A model generated the notes under the pieces. The model was not told where the DNA came from. It ran no database searches and saw only the letters and a program-made list of their open reading frames with translations. A program made the position numbers and the translations under genes. Shown here in pieces: positions 19,228 to 29,078 of a stretch of DNA of 64,000 nucleotides. Origin of the DNA: Streptomyces formicae (GTDB lineage: Bacteria > Actinomycetota > Actinomycetes > Streptomycetales > Streptomycetaceae); NCBI RefSeq assembly GCF_022647665.1, contig NZ_CP071872.1, positions 1,984,001 to 2,048,000 on the forward strand. Direction: 5' to 3'. Positions within the stretch are counted from its first letter, which is position 1. Every line of letters starts with the position of its first letter.

Positions 19228-20229
19228 CTACGGCTTCGCCGAGCGGTAGTACCGCCGCGCCCCGTCGTGGAGCTCCAGCGGATCGGTGTAGATCGCCGTC
19301 CGCAGGTCCACGAGCTGCGCCGGGTGCACCTCGCCGCCGATCCGGTCGCGGCTGTCGATCACCGCACGGGTGAGGCTCTCGGTCAGCTCCGGGTCCGCGT
19401 CCGCCGTCGTGACCAGGAGGTTCGTCACGGCGAGGGTCTCCACCTGCACCGAGCCGCCCATGATCAGCGGGTAGGCGTCGGCGGGCACGACCGCCGAGCG
19501 GTAGTAGCGGGTCGCCTCGCCCGCGTTGTGGACACGGTCGATCAGGTCCTCGTCGAGCGGAATCAGCCGGACCGCGGTGCGTCCCGCGAGCTCCTGGAGG
19601 GCGCCGGTGGGCAACCCGCCCGACCAGAAGAAGGCGTCCAGCTCACCCCGCTCCAGCAGACCCGGCATGGTGTCGATCCCCGCCGAGACCGGTGTGATGT
19701 CCTCCGCCGGGTCCAGGCCCGCCGCGGACAGCACCCGCTCGGCGATGATCCGGACCCCGGACCCGTCCTGGCCGACGCCGACCCGCAGGCCGCGCAGGTC
19801 CCCGGGGGTCCGCGCCAGCGAGCCCTGCGCCACCACGAGCTGCACGTAGTCGTCGTACAGCCGGGCGCAGCCCCGCAGCCGCCCGGCGCCCGGACTGCCC
19901 TCCTGCTGGTACTTGGCCACCGCGTCCGCCGTGGCGATCGTGAAGTCGGCCTCACCGCTCGCGACCCTGGCGAGGTTCTCCTGGGAGCCCTCACTGGTCC
20001 GCAGCTCTATGGAGACCCCGGGCAGATCCCGGGCGAGCGCCCCTTTCAGCAGCTCGCCGTAGCGCTGGTAGACCCCGGTCTTCACGCCCGTGCTGAAGGT
20101 GAGCCGCCCGGTCGGGGTGGTCTCCCCGGCCGGCAGCAGCCACCACAGCAGCAGCCCGCACACGACGGCCAGCGCCACGGACCCCTGGAGGGCGCGGCGG
20201 CGGGTGGGGCGGGGGAGTGCGGGGGACAT
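19228..20229 (-). CDS. TAXI-family TRAP transporter solute-binding protein
   Basis: 333-residue exported binding protein. N-terminal Arg-rich stretch then a single hydrophobic helix (VALAVVCGLLLWWLLPAG) acting as signal or anchor. TAXI signatures: LTFSTGVKTGVYQRYG, SEGSQENLARVASGEADF, LRVGVGQDGSGVR, DAFFWSGGLPTGAL. TAXI proteins normally deliver ligands such as glutamate to a fused DctQM permease; none is in this window. Its position at the end of the two-component locus suggests it could feed a ligand signal to the kinase instead. Confidence 0.88.
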   Translation of the reverse strand: MSPALPRPTRRRALQGSVALAVVCGLLLWWLLPAGETTPTGRLTFSTGVKTGVYQRYGELLKGALARDLPGVSIELRTSEGSQENLARVASGEADFTIATADAVAKYQQEGSPGAGRLRGCARLYDDYVQLVVAQGSLARTPGDLRGLRVGVGQDGSGVRIIAERVLSAAGLDPAEDITPVSAGIDTMPGLLERGELDAFFWSGGLPTGALQELAGRTAVRLIPLDEDLIDRVHNAGEATRYYRSAVVPADAYPLIMGGSVQVETLAVTNLLVTTADADPELTESLTRAVIDSRDRIGGEVHPAQLVDLRTAIYTDPLELHDGARRYYRSAKP

Positions 20230-20459
20230 GGGCGCGATCCTGCCAGGTCACTCCGGGGCAAGGCCAGGCCCGCGGTCGTTTCCGCCATCCTGTCCCGTCT
20301 TTCTCACATTTCTTCCTGTTCTGCCGGGATGCCGGGGCGGCAGCGTTCAGCTTCGCTCTCCGCGTCGTTCTCGTCTCGTATGCAGGCCCCCCGTAGAACT
20401 CCACTCGCACGTGGCGCGCGGCGCCTCGGATGCGAGCGAGGGCAAGGAAAGGCTCTGTT

Positions 20460-21701
20460 GTGAGACGACTGATATGGCGGCTGACCGTGGCCGCGATGGC
20501 CACCGTCGGTGTGGTGGTGCTGGGCGGCGGGACGACGCATGCGGAGTCCGCGCCGGTCGCCGAGGCCGTCGCCGAGGCTCCGGCCTACGGGAGCTTCCGG
20601 CTGATCAAGGAGCGGGCGGGGACGTCGCCTAGCGTGCCGGAGATCGTGCTCCCGGAGGGCTACTCGCTGGTGCAGGGCGCCAACCACCAGGTGGCGAGCA
20701 AGCTCGAGTACTACTCGTTCATCACGGGACCGAAGAGCACGTCCGTGCCGGTGACCGTGCGCTGGCCCGGTGAGCGGATCGGGTCCGTGGTCAGTCACAA
20801 GACCCGGCCCGCGCTGACGCGCGACGAGACCGCCGGCACGGTGACCTTCTCGATGCCGGTGACCTCGCCCTCCGCGTCGAGCGCGAAGAACACCCTGGAG
20901 GTCTTCTCGTATCTGCACCGGGTGCCCGGCACGTACTTCCGCCTGGAGCACAACGACGAGGAGCGCGCGGCCGGCTACTACGCCGACAACCCCTGGGTCG
21001 GCAAGGAGTCGCGCGCCGCGCACAACCAGCTCTTCGCGGCCGAGGCGGTGCTCATAGACTCCGGCCTCGCCGCCGAGGCGAAGGCGCGTGGCCACCACTG
21101 GACGCTGATGGGCTTCGAGACCAACAACCGGCTGCACCCGGACAACCCGCCGCACTGGCACCTCGCGTACTACCCGGGGGCACCCTTCAGCGCGAACGGC
21201 AACCTGCCGCACCTCTGGCTCGACCCCAAGGGCCGCAACATCAAGAACAGCATGGACGTCGCCGGTCTCGGCCACATCAACTACGCACCGGGCGAAGTCG
21301 CCCCGGTCCGGCTGATGGACGGCAGCAACGTCGCCACGCTGACCATGCGCACCAAGGACGGCGGCCTCGACATCGACCCCGGCCAGGGCCGGCCCGTCTA
21401 CAGCATCATCGGCGGCCTCGCGCGCGACAACCTCAGCAACTCGGTCCGGGTCCTCAAGGACGGCAGGCCGTGGCTGTGGCTGAGCACGTACGACAACGTC
21501 AAGACCGGTGAGCTGTACGTGCACAAGGCGGATCTGAGCGCCCTGCGCTGGACCACCCTGCGCTACAACTACGACGCGCAGATCGGCACGCTCAAGAACC
21601 TGGAGACCCTGGCGGACTGGTCCGCCGCCGATCTGAAGGCCCAGGGCCGGAGCCTGCCGGAGCTGATGGCGGCCCCGCCGGCCCCGCCGGCCGCGTCGTA
21701 A
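20460..21701 (+). CDS. Secreted protein of unknown function
   Basis: 413 residues from GTG 20460, preceded by AAGGAAAGG. Signal peptide VRRLIWRLTVAAMATVGVVV with cleavage likely after THA. The mature part is soluble and rich in aromatic and Asn-Asp turns: HHWTLMGFETNNRLHPDNPP, HWHLAYYPGAPFSANGNLPH, DPGQGRPVYSIIGGLARD. His-rich HHW and HWH pairs might bind metal. I do not recognise the family. A perfect hairpin follows the stop. Confidence 0.8.
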   Translation: MRRLIWRLTVAAMATVGVVVLGGGTTHAESAPVAEAVAEAPAYGSFRLIKERAGTSPSVPEIVLPEGYSLVQGANHQVASKLEYYSFITGPKSTSVPVTVRWPGERIGSVVSHKTRPALTRDETAGTVTFSMPVTSPSASSAKNTLEVFSYLHRVPGTYFRLEHNDEERAAGYYADNPWVGKESRAAHNQLFAAEAVLIDSGLAAEAKARGHHWTLMGFETNNRLHPDNPPHWHLAYYPGAPFSANGNLPHLWLDPKGRNIKNSMDVAGLGHINYAPGEVAPVRLMDGSNVATLTMRTKDGGLDIDPGQGRPVYSIIGGLARDNLSNSVRVLKDGRPWLWLSTYDNVKTGELYVHKADLSALRWTTLRYNYDAQIGTLKNLETLADWSAADLKAQGRSLPELMAAPPAPPAAS

Positions 21702-21722
21702 CGCACAGGCCCGGGTTCCAGG

Positions 21723-21759
21723 GCGGCGCCGCACCCTGTCCGCAGGGGTGCGGCGCCGC
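21723..21759. terminator. Bidirectional terminator hairpin
   Basis: GCGGCGCCGCACCC pairs perfectly with GGGTGCGGCGCCGC over 14 bp with a 9-base loop, between two convergent secreted-protein genes. Confidence 0.85.
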
Positions 21760-21777
21760 TTCGCTGCGCGGCTGCGG

Positions 21778-22733
21778 TCAGGAACGGTACGGGTTGCGCA
21801 GGTAGTTCCGGTCCAGGCTGCCGGTGTTGCCGAAGTACGTCGCGACGAGCAGCGCCGGGTCGGTGGCGATCACACCGGGCTGGAGCGCACTGCCGTCGTT
21901 CGAGTCGTCCCAGGCCCAGGGCGCGTGTGCCGCGTTGTCCTTGCCGTTGTCGCCCCGGAACGTGCCCCAGGAGGCGTACGTCTCGGTGTTGTTGCGGCGC
22001 TCCCAGAGGCCCCCGCCCGCCATGATGTCGACGAGCTGGTACGACGCGTTGCGGTCGTTGCCTCCGGTGGGCACGGAGCCCGCGCCCCGGCTGGGCCGGT
22101 AGACGATTCCGTCGCCGCCGGGGAACTCGGCGCCGTCCCAGGCGTACGCGCCGTGGCCGCGCGCCTCCTGGAAGCTGGTCGGACGGCCGGCCCCGTCGAA
22201 GTCCTGCATGACGAGGGTGCCGTCGATGTTCTCCTGGCCGTCCGTGAAGGGGCTGCCCGGCGGGGTGTAGGAGTAGAAGTTGTCGTGGGCCAGGGTGACC
22301 ACGGCCTCGAGCGTTCCGTAGGTGCTGCCGTCCTTGCGGATCACTTCGAGCTGCCCCTCCATGTCGTTCTCGTGCGAGAACAGGTTGAGGGGGTGGTCCT
22401 TCCAGTCGCGCGGGTGGAAGAAGGCGTAGGTCAGATACCAGTGGGTGCTGGTCTCGGCGACGGAGTAGTAGACCGTGCCCGTCAGCCGGCCGGCGTTGGC
22501 GTCGAGCTCGTCCCAGTTGTCGAGGGTGTTCCAGTCGGCGTCGTAGTCGACCGCGGCGAGGTAGTCGGCGGTGTAGTACGAGGACGAGCTGTCCTGGTAG
22601 TGGATCGGGGCCCAGCGGTAGGCGAGTTCGGGGTCCGCGGGGCCGCGTGGGCGGGAGCGGGGGCGAGGAGCAGTGCGGCGAGGGCGACGGCGGCTGCGGG
22701 CAGGGCGGTGAGAGCGGATCTCCACCGTGTCAT
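21778..22733 (-). pseudogene. Secreted protein of unknown function, frameshifted after the signal peptide
   Basis: ATG 22733 follows GGAGGTGCCC and encodes a clear signal peptide (MTRWRSALTALPAAAVALAA, ending APAHA). The mature protein, starting ADPELAYRWAPIHYQD, is in a different frame. Adding one base at the CCCC/GCGG junction (plus strand 22637-22646) joins them as AHAAPADPELAY. The mature part (about 285 residues) is rich in Tyr/Trp/Asp: DYLAAVDYDADWNTLDNWDE, HWYLTYAFFHPRDWKDHPLN, and ends NYLRNPYRS. Family not recognised. Either decayed or a homopolymer sequencing error. Confidence 0.75.
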
Positions 22734-22831
22734 GGGCACCTCCAGTGTGCGGGGTTGCCCGCATCGTGGAGGTGCCGTGGTGTGCCCGGGGGCTGATACG
22801 CCGGGAGTTCATGCGCCCCTCGCCCGGCGCG

Positions 22832-22854
22832 GAACGATCAGTGGTTGATCGTTC
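22832..22854. promoter_or_regulatory. Perfect inverted repeat, candidate operator
   Basis: GAACGATCA, 5 bases, TGATCGTTC, between the divergent secreted-protein gene and miaB, 80 bases before miaB. A 9-bp dyad with this spacing fits a dimeric regulator; none is identified. Confidence 0.5.
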
Positions 22855-22934
22855 ATCGACCGGTCGGTTTCGCCCGGACCGGCCATGGGCCGACAGGGAC
22901 GAGAGCTCGCTCGGCCACCGCCTACCCTTGTTCC

Positions 22935-24455
<1,521 letters not shown>

Positions 24456-24497
24456 CAGCGGCGCTGACGGCGACCGGCATCGGCCGGCATCGGCTGG

Positions 24498-24529
24498 TCC
24501 CTGCTCCCTGCTCCCTGCTCCCTGCTCCC
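24498..24529. repeat. TCCCTGC tandem repeat
   Basis: Four perfect 7-bp copies plus TCCC in the gap between miaB and the next gene. Confidence 0.9.
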
Positions 24530-24593
24530 GTGTCCCGGGGCGGGGCCCGGCCCCGTTCCCGGAAGCGCCCGAGCGGCGGGCTAGGCTGCGATC

Positions 24594-25307
24594 ATGCTCG
24601 TCGCCGCTGCCGTCTGCCCCTGCCCTCCGCTCCTCGTGCCCGAGGTGGCCGCCGGTGCGGCACCCGAGCTCGACGCCGCCAGGACCGCGTGCGCGGACGC
24701 GCTGAGCGTGCTGGCCGCGTCCCGCCCGGACCGGCTGGTCGTCGTCGGCCCCACCGGACCCGACGAGGCGGGCCCGTACCCCGGGGGCGTGCAGGGTTCC
24801 CTCAAGGGCTTCGGCGTCGACACCGGCGTACGGCTGGGCGAGCCCGGCGCCGAGCCGTACGCGCGTCCGCTGCCGGCCGCGCTCACCGTCGCCGCATGGC
24901 TGCTGGAGCGCGCACGGTGGGCCGCGGCCCCGGTCGAGGGGCTCGGCGTCGACCAGCGGCTGGCCCCCGAGCGCTGCGCGGAAACCGGCCGCGAGCTGGC
25001 CGCCCGGGCGCCTCGCGTCGCGCTTCTGGTCATGGGCGACGGCAGCGCCTGTCGCACGCTGAAGGCCCCCGGCTATCTGGACGAGCGGGCCGCCGCCTTC
25101 GACACGGCCGCTGCCCGGGCCCTGGGCACGGCGGACACGGCGGCGCTCATGGCGCTGGACGTCTCACTCGCGTACGAGCTCAAGGTCGCCGGCCGGGCCC
25201 CCTGGCAGGTGCTCGCGGGGGCGGCGGAGGGTGCGGAGCCGGGCGGGCAGCTGCTCTACGAGGACGCTCCGTACGGAGTCGGCTACTTCGTCGCGGCCTG
25301 GTCCTGA
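24594..25307 (+). CDS. Class III extradiol dioxygenase-like protein
   Basis: 237 residues (MLVAAAVCPCPPLLVPEVAA start). The fold resembles the LigB/MEMO superfamily: VVVGPTGPDEAG, ALLVMGDGSAC, DVSLAYELKVAGRAPWQVLA, GVGYFVAAW. The iron-binding His residues of active extradiol enzymes are not seen, so it is probably not a dioxygenase. It is conserved between miaB and miaA in Streptomyces as I recall, with no known role. Confidence 0.8.
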   Translation: MLVAAAVCPCPPLLVPEVAAGAAPELDAARTACADALSVLAASRPDRLVVVGPTGPDEAGPYPGGVQGSLKGFGVDTGVRLGEPGAEPYARPLPAALTVAAWLLERARWAAAPVEGLGVDQRLAPERCAETGRELAARAPRVALLVMGDGSACRTLKAPGYLDERAAAFDTAAARALGTADTAALMALDVSLAYELKVAGRAPWQVLAGAAEGAEPGGQLLYEDAPYGVGYFVAAWS

Positions 25308-25381
25308 CGCCACTCGCCCCCACCGTTCTTCCCCACCGCTCATCGCTCACCGCTCTTCACCACGGCCACCCGTGTGCGCCG

Positions 25382-25426
25382 ACGGCGGACGGCCGCGGAG
25401 TCACCCTCTCCGCGGCCGTCCGCCGT
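25382..25426. terminator. 19-bp perfect bidirectional terminator
   Basis: Stem arms 25382-25400 and 25408-25426 (starting ACGGCGGACGGCC) are exact complements with a 7-base loop, between convergent genes. One of the strongest hairpins in the window. Confidence 0.9.
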
Positions 25427-25440
25427 AGGTGCTGCTGTCG

Positions 25441-25725
25441 TCAGGAGGCCGGCGGCATCGTGCCCTGGTCCTTCTGGCCGGTGCTCTCGTCCGTGCCGGT
25501 GCCTTCGTCCTTGTGCGTGAGGCGGCCCAAGGCGTCCTTGGCCTTTCCGGTGCCCGACTCGATCTTGTCGCTGTACTTGCCCTTGGTCCGCTCGTCGACC
25601 TTCCGCGCGGCCTTGTCCAGACCGTGCCCGAACTTCTCGATCTTGTCCTCGTGCTGGTGCGCGAGGTCGGAGACCTTGTCCTTGGCCGGGGCGAGCTTGG
25701 TCTTCAGCGTCTCCAGGATGCCCAT
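25441..25725 (-). CDS. Antitoxin MT0933-like protein
   Basis: 94-residue charged helical protein (MGILETLKTKLAPAKDKVSD) with Lys/Asp/Glu-rich repeats (KVDERTKGKYSDKIESGTGK). It matches the Rv0909/MT0933 antitoxin family by its start and KYxDKI motif. No toxin gene lies next to it, so antitoxin function is doubtful here; in Streptomyces such proteins are common and may be stress-related. ATG 25725; the downstream-acting neighbour at 25751 is another small acidic protein. Confidence 0.75.
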   Translation of the reverse strand: MGILETLKTKLAPAKDKVSDLAHQHEDKIEKFGHGLDKAARKVDERTKGKYSDKIESGTGKAKDALGRLTHKDEGTGTDESTGQKDQGTMPPAS

Positions 25726-25750
25726 GGGTCGGTCACCTTCGCTCGTCGGT

Positions 25751-26053
25751 CTACTTACGGGCGCCCTCACCGGCTTCGCTGTCCGCGGCCTCCTCGACTG
25801 ACTGCTGCCGCGGGATCTCCACACTCTCCGCCGCGGGGGTCTCCGCTGAGGGGACCGCCGCAGGGGCCTCCGCCTCTTCGGACGCCACCGCCTCGGACAC
25901 CGCCTCGGACACCGCCTCCGACGCTGCGGGTGCCTCCGACGCTGCCGGCGCCCCCGAGGCCGCAGGCGCCGCCTCGGGCGATGTCACAGCTTCCCGCGTC
26001 GACGTCTCGGCAGTTCCCTTGCTCTTCCGGCGAAACCTTGCAAAAACGCCCAT
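25751..26053 (-). CDS. Small Ala/Glu/Ser-rich low-complexity protein
   Basis: 100 residues, MGVFARFRRKSKGTAETSTR then repeated AASEAPAASEAVSEAVSEAV, ending DSEAGEGARK. The N-terminal basic amphipathic helix may bind membrane or RNA; the rest should be disordered. The ATG at 26053 is the first in frame. 25 bases separate it from the antitoxin-like gene, suggesting an operon. No known family. Confidence 0.6.
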   Translation of the reverse strand: MGVFARFRRKSKGTAETSTREAVTSPEAAPAASGAPAASEAPAASEAVSEAVSEAVASEEAEAPAAVPSAETPAAESVEIPRQQSVEEAADSEAGEGARK

Positions 26054-26236
26054 TTCAACTCCATAGCGTACTCGTGCGGGGGAAATTCCGCCCTGCCCGG
26101 GGCGTCCCATTGCGCCGCGCCGGGGCGCCGGTTCGGAAACCGGCTGCCGGAACCTCGCAACGGGCAACGAACCCCGCGGGGGAGCCGTCACGTAGCTCGT
26201 TCGGGGACGGCCCGCGAGGTTTGCGAGACTGGGGCG

Positions 26237-27175
26237 GTGAGAAGTGCAGCTCCCGCGCCGCGGGTCATCGCCGTCGTCGGCCCCACAGCGGCCGGAAAGT
26301 CCGATCTGGGAGTCCAGCTCGCCCAGCAGCTCGGCGGCGAGGTCGTCAACGCCGACTCGATGCAGCTGTACCGGGGGATGGACATCGGCACCGCCAAACT
26401 GACCGCGGACGAGCGCGGCGGCATCCCGCACCACCTGCTGGACATCTGGGACGTCACGGAGGCCGCGAGCGTCGCCGAGTACCAGAAGCTCGCCCGCGCG
26501 CAGATCGACCGGCTGCTCGCCGAGGGCCGCACCCCCGTGCTCGTCGGCGGCTCGGGGCTGTACGTACGGGGAGCGATCGACGCCCTCGACTTCCCCGGCA
26601 CGGACCCCGAGGTCCGCGCCCGGCTGGAGGCCGAGCTGGAGGAGGGCGGCTCCGGTGTGCTCCACGCCCGGCTCGCCGCCGCCGACCCGGACGCCGCCCG
26701 CGCCATCCTGCCCAGCAACGGCCGGCGCATCGTCCGCGCACTGGAGGTCATCGAGATCACCGGCAAGCCCTTCACCGCCAACCTCCCCGGCCACGACGCG
26801 GTGTACGACACCGTCCAGATCGGCGTCGACGTGGAACGCCCCGAGCTCGACGCCCGCATCACCCTGCGCGTGGACCACATGTGGGAGGCGGGACTCGTCG
26901 ACGAGGTGCGCGCCCTGGAGGCGCAGGGGCTGCGCGAGGGGCGCACGGCATCCCGTGCCCTCGGATACCAGCAGGTGCTCGCGGCGCTCGCGGGGGAGTG
27001 CGCCGAGGACGAGGCGCGCGCCGAGACCGTACGCGCCACCAAACGCTTCGCGCGCCGCCAGGATTCGTGGTTCCGCCGCGACCCTCGTGTCCACTGGCTG
27101 AGCGGGGCCGTCACCGACCGCGCGGAACTCCCGGAGCGTGCCCTGGCGTTGGTCGAACGAGCGGTCACAGCCTGA
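26237..27175 (+). CDS. miaA: tRNA dimethylallyltransferase MiaA
   Basis: 312-residue enzyme transferring dimethylallyl from DMAPP to A37 of tRNA. P-loop VVGPTAAGKSDLG, substrate motifs NADSMQLYRGMDIGTAK and HHLLDIWDVTE, GGSGLYVRGAIDAL, RIVRALEVIEITGKP, and the C-terminal TKRFARRQDSWFRRD. GTG 26237 gives the standard N-terminus. Supplies the substrate of MiaB. Confidence 0.97.
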   Translation: MRSAAPAPRVIAVVGPTAAGKSDLGVQLAQQLGGEVVNADSMQLYRGMDIGTAKLTADERGGIPHHLLDIWDVTEAASVAEYQKLARAQIDRLLAEGRTPVLVGGSGLYVRGAIDALDFPGTDPEVRARLEAELEEGGSGVLHARLAAADPDAARAILPSNGRRIVRALEVIEITGKPFTANLPGHDAVYDTVQIGVDVERPELDARITLRVDHMWEAGLVDEVRALEAQGLREGRTASRALGYQQVLAALAGECAEDEARAETVRATKRFARRQDSWFRRDPRVHWLSGAVTDRAELPERALALVERAVTA

Positions 27176-27276
27176 TCACGTGATGGCATCGGGACGTCCT
27201 GCCCGGCATTCCGTTGCCCGGGGCCGTGCCATCATCAATCATCGATCCACCAGTGGAGTCCGAGTTGGGAGGGCGC

Positions 27277-27807
27277 GTGGCGATGGAGGCCGGCCCTCGC
27301 GAACGAGACCAGGAAGCACGGGAGCGGAACGACGCGCCCCGGCTCAGCCCGGATGGTCCCGACCACACTCTGGACGGCCCCCTGGGGGTGACGCTCGACG
27401 TGGACGGGGAGGTGCCCGTGGACCACGACGTGCCCGTGGACGACGCCGAGACGGGCGTCGTGGTCGCCCCCGAGGTCGAGGTCGACATCCGCCCGCAGCG
27501 CAGGCTCCGGATCTGGCAGCTCGCCCCCATCGTGGGGCTGGCCGCGGTCGGCTCGCTCATGTTCGCGTTCCCCCTCGCCTTCGGCTCGGGGGACGGCGGT
27601 GCCGTCGTGGCCATGCTCGGCGTGCTGATCAGCGGCTGCGCCGCGGGGTGGGGCCTGATGGCGGCCCGCAGGGTCGGCCACACCTGGCCAGGACTGCCCG
27701 AGCGGGGCTGCGGCGAGCGCCCCGACTGGCGCGTGCTCGCGCTGTACGTCATCGTCGCCGCCGCCCTGGTCGCGCTCGCCGTGTGGCGGGTGGCCCGCCT
27801 CCGCTGA
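27277..27807 (+). CDS. Small membrane protein of unknown function
   Basis: 176 residues. N-terminal 85 residues are acidic and disordered (VPVDHDVPVDDAETGVVV); then three hydrophobic helices: LAPIVGLAAVGSLMFAFPLA, GAVVAMLGVLISGCAAGWGL, and VLALYVIVAAALVALAVW. GTG 27277 chosen because GGGAGGG lies 5 bases upstream; ATG 27283 is an alternative. Between miaA and dapF; role unknown. Confidence 0.75.
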   Translation: MAMEAGPRERDQEARERNDAPRLSPDGPDHTLDGPLGVTLDVDGEVPVDHDVPVDDAETGVVVAPEVEVDIRPQRRLRIWQLAPIVGLAAVGSLMFAFPLAFGSGDGGAVVAMLGVLISGCAAGWGLMAARRVGHTWPGLPERGCGERPDWRVLALYVIVAAALVALAVWRVARLR

Positions 27808-27885
27808 CGGCGGACGCGGACCGACGGACGCGGACCGGCGGACGCGCGGCGGGGGTTGTCGCACCCGACCCGTACGATTGATCGC

Positions 27886-28806
27886 GTGACCACAGCGCAG
27901 ACCCCGCAGACCTCGCCGTCAACGGCCTCGCTCGCCTTCCTCAAGGGCCACGGCACCGAGAACGACTTCGTGATCGTCCCCGATCCCGACGGCGTCGTCG
28001 ACCTGCCCGCGGCCACGGTCGCCCGGATCTGCGACCGCCGGGCCGGGATCGGCGGCGACGGACTGCTGCGCGTCGTCCGCACGGCCGCCCACCCCGAGGC
28101 GCGCTCGGTGGCCGACGAGGCCGAGTGGTTCATGGACTACCGGAACGCGGACGGCTCGATCGCCGAGATGTGCGGCAACGGCGTCCGCGTCTTCGCCCGC
28201 TATCTGGAGCACGCCGGCCTGGTCACCGCGGGCGACGTCCCGGTCGCCACCCGCTCAGGCGTCAAGCAGGTCCACATCGCCAAGGACGCGTCCGGCAGCG
28301 GCTCCGCAGCGGGTGACATCACGGTCGCGATGGGCCGCGCCCTGCTCCCCGAGGACGGCGTCACGGTCACCGTCGGCGGCCGCAGCTGGCCCGCCCGCAA
28401 TGTGAACATGGGCAATCCGCACGCCGTGGCCTTCGTCGAGGACCTGGACCACGCGGGCAACCTGTTCTCCGCGCCGCCGTTCGCCCCGGCCTCGGTCTAC
28501 CCGGACGGGGTGAACGTCGAGTTCGTCGCCGACCGCGGCCCGCGCCATGTGGCGATGCGCGTGCACGAGCGCGGCGCCGCCGAGACCCGCTCCTGCGGCA
28601 CGGGCGCGTGCGCGGTCGCCGTGGCCGCCGCCCGGCGGGACGGCGTGGACCCCGCGGCGACCGGCGAGCCGGTGACGTACATCGTGGAGGTCCTCGGCGG
28701 CACCCTGGTGATCACCGAGCACCCGGACGGCGAGATCGAGATGACCGGTCCCGCGGTGATCGTCGCCGAGGGGCTCATCGACCCCGTCCTGCTCGACCCG
28801 TCCTGA
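27886..28806 (+). CDS. dapF: Diaminopimelate epimerase DapF
   Basis: 306-residue PLP-independent epimerase converting LL- to meso-diaminopimelate for lysine synthesis; Streptomyces walls use the LL form, so lysine is its main output. Both catalytic Cys are present: EMCGNGVRVFARYL and TRSCGTGACAVAVAA. ATG-proximal motif KGHGTENDFVIVPD. GTG 27886 lies 7 bases after TACGAT, suggesting a leaderless message; the upstream TTGTCG weakly recalls the PafBC promoter layout. Confidence 0.96.
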   Translation: MTTAQTPQTSPSTASLAFLKGHGTENDFVIVPDPDGVVDLPAATVARICDRRAGIGGDGLLRVVRTAAHPEARSVADEAEWFMDYRNADGSIAEMCGNGVRVFARYLEHAGLVTAGDVPVATRSGVKQVHIAKDASGSGSAAGDITVAMGRALLPEDGVTVTVGGRSWPARNVNMGNPHAVAFVEDLDHAGNLFSAPPFAPASVYPDGVNVEFVADRGPRHVAMRVHERGAAETRSCGTGACAVAVAAARRDGVDPAATGEPVTYIVEVLGGTLVITEHPDGEIEMTGPAVIVAEGLIDPVLLDPS

Positions 28807-28817
28807 TCGACGGGAAC

Positions 28818-28885
28818 GGCCGGACGCGTCGGACGGCCGGAGACATCGGACGGCCAGACGCATCGGACGGCCGGACGCGTCGGAC
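28818..28885. repeat. Four tandem 17-bp repeats
   Basis: Units of GGCCGGACGCGTCGGAC at 28818, 28835, 28852 and 28869; the first and fourth are identical, the middle two differ at 2-4 bases. Partial echoes continue to 28925. Just after the dapF stop. Confidence 0.9.
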
Positions 28886-29078
28886 GACAGCGCATCAGAT
28901 GAGGGCACGCATCGGACGACAGCACGGTCGTCGCATAGAGCTTCGCTCGAATGGGTGATCCGGTTCACGCTGAGCGAGAGGTGGACTCCGCCACGTGGTG
29001 GGCTCGGTAGCATCAAGCACCGGCCCGGAGGGCAAGCCTGCCCCCTCCACCGCCGGTCGACGCTGCCGGAGGTGCCCC

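Noticed and set aside
24594..25307. Active extradiol ring-cleavage dioxygenase
   Set aside because: The fold fits, but the metal-binding His residues expected for catalysis are not visible.
25441..26053. Toxin-antitoxin system
   Set aside because: The MT0933-like protein has an antitoxin family name, but its neighbour is a disordered low-complexity protein with no toxin fold.
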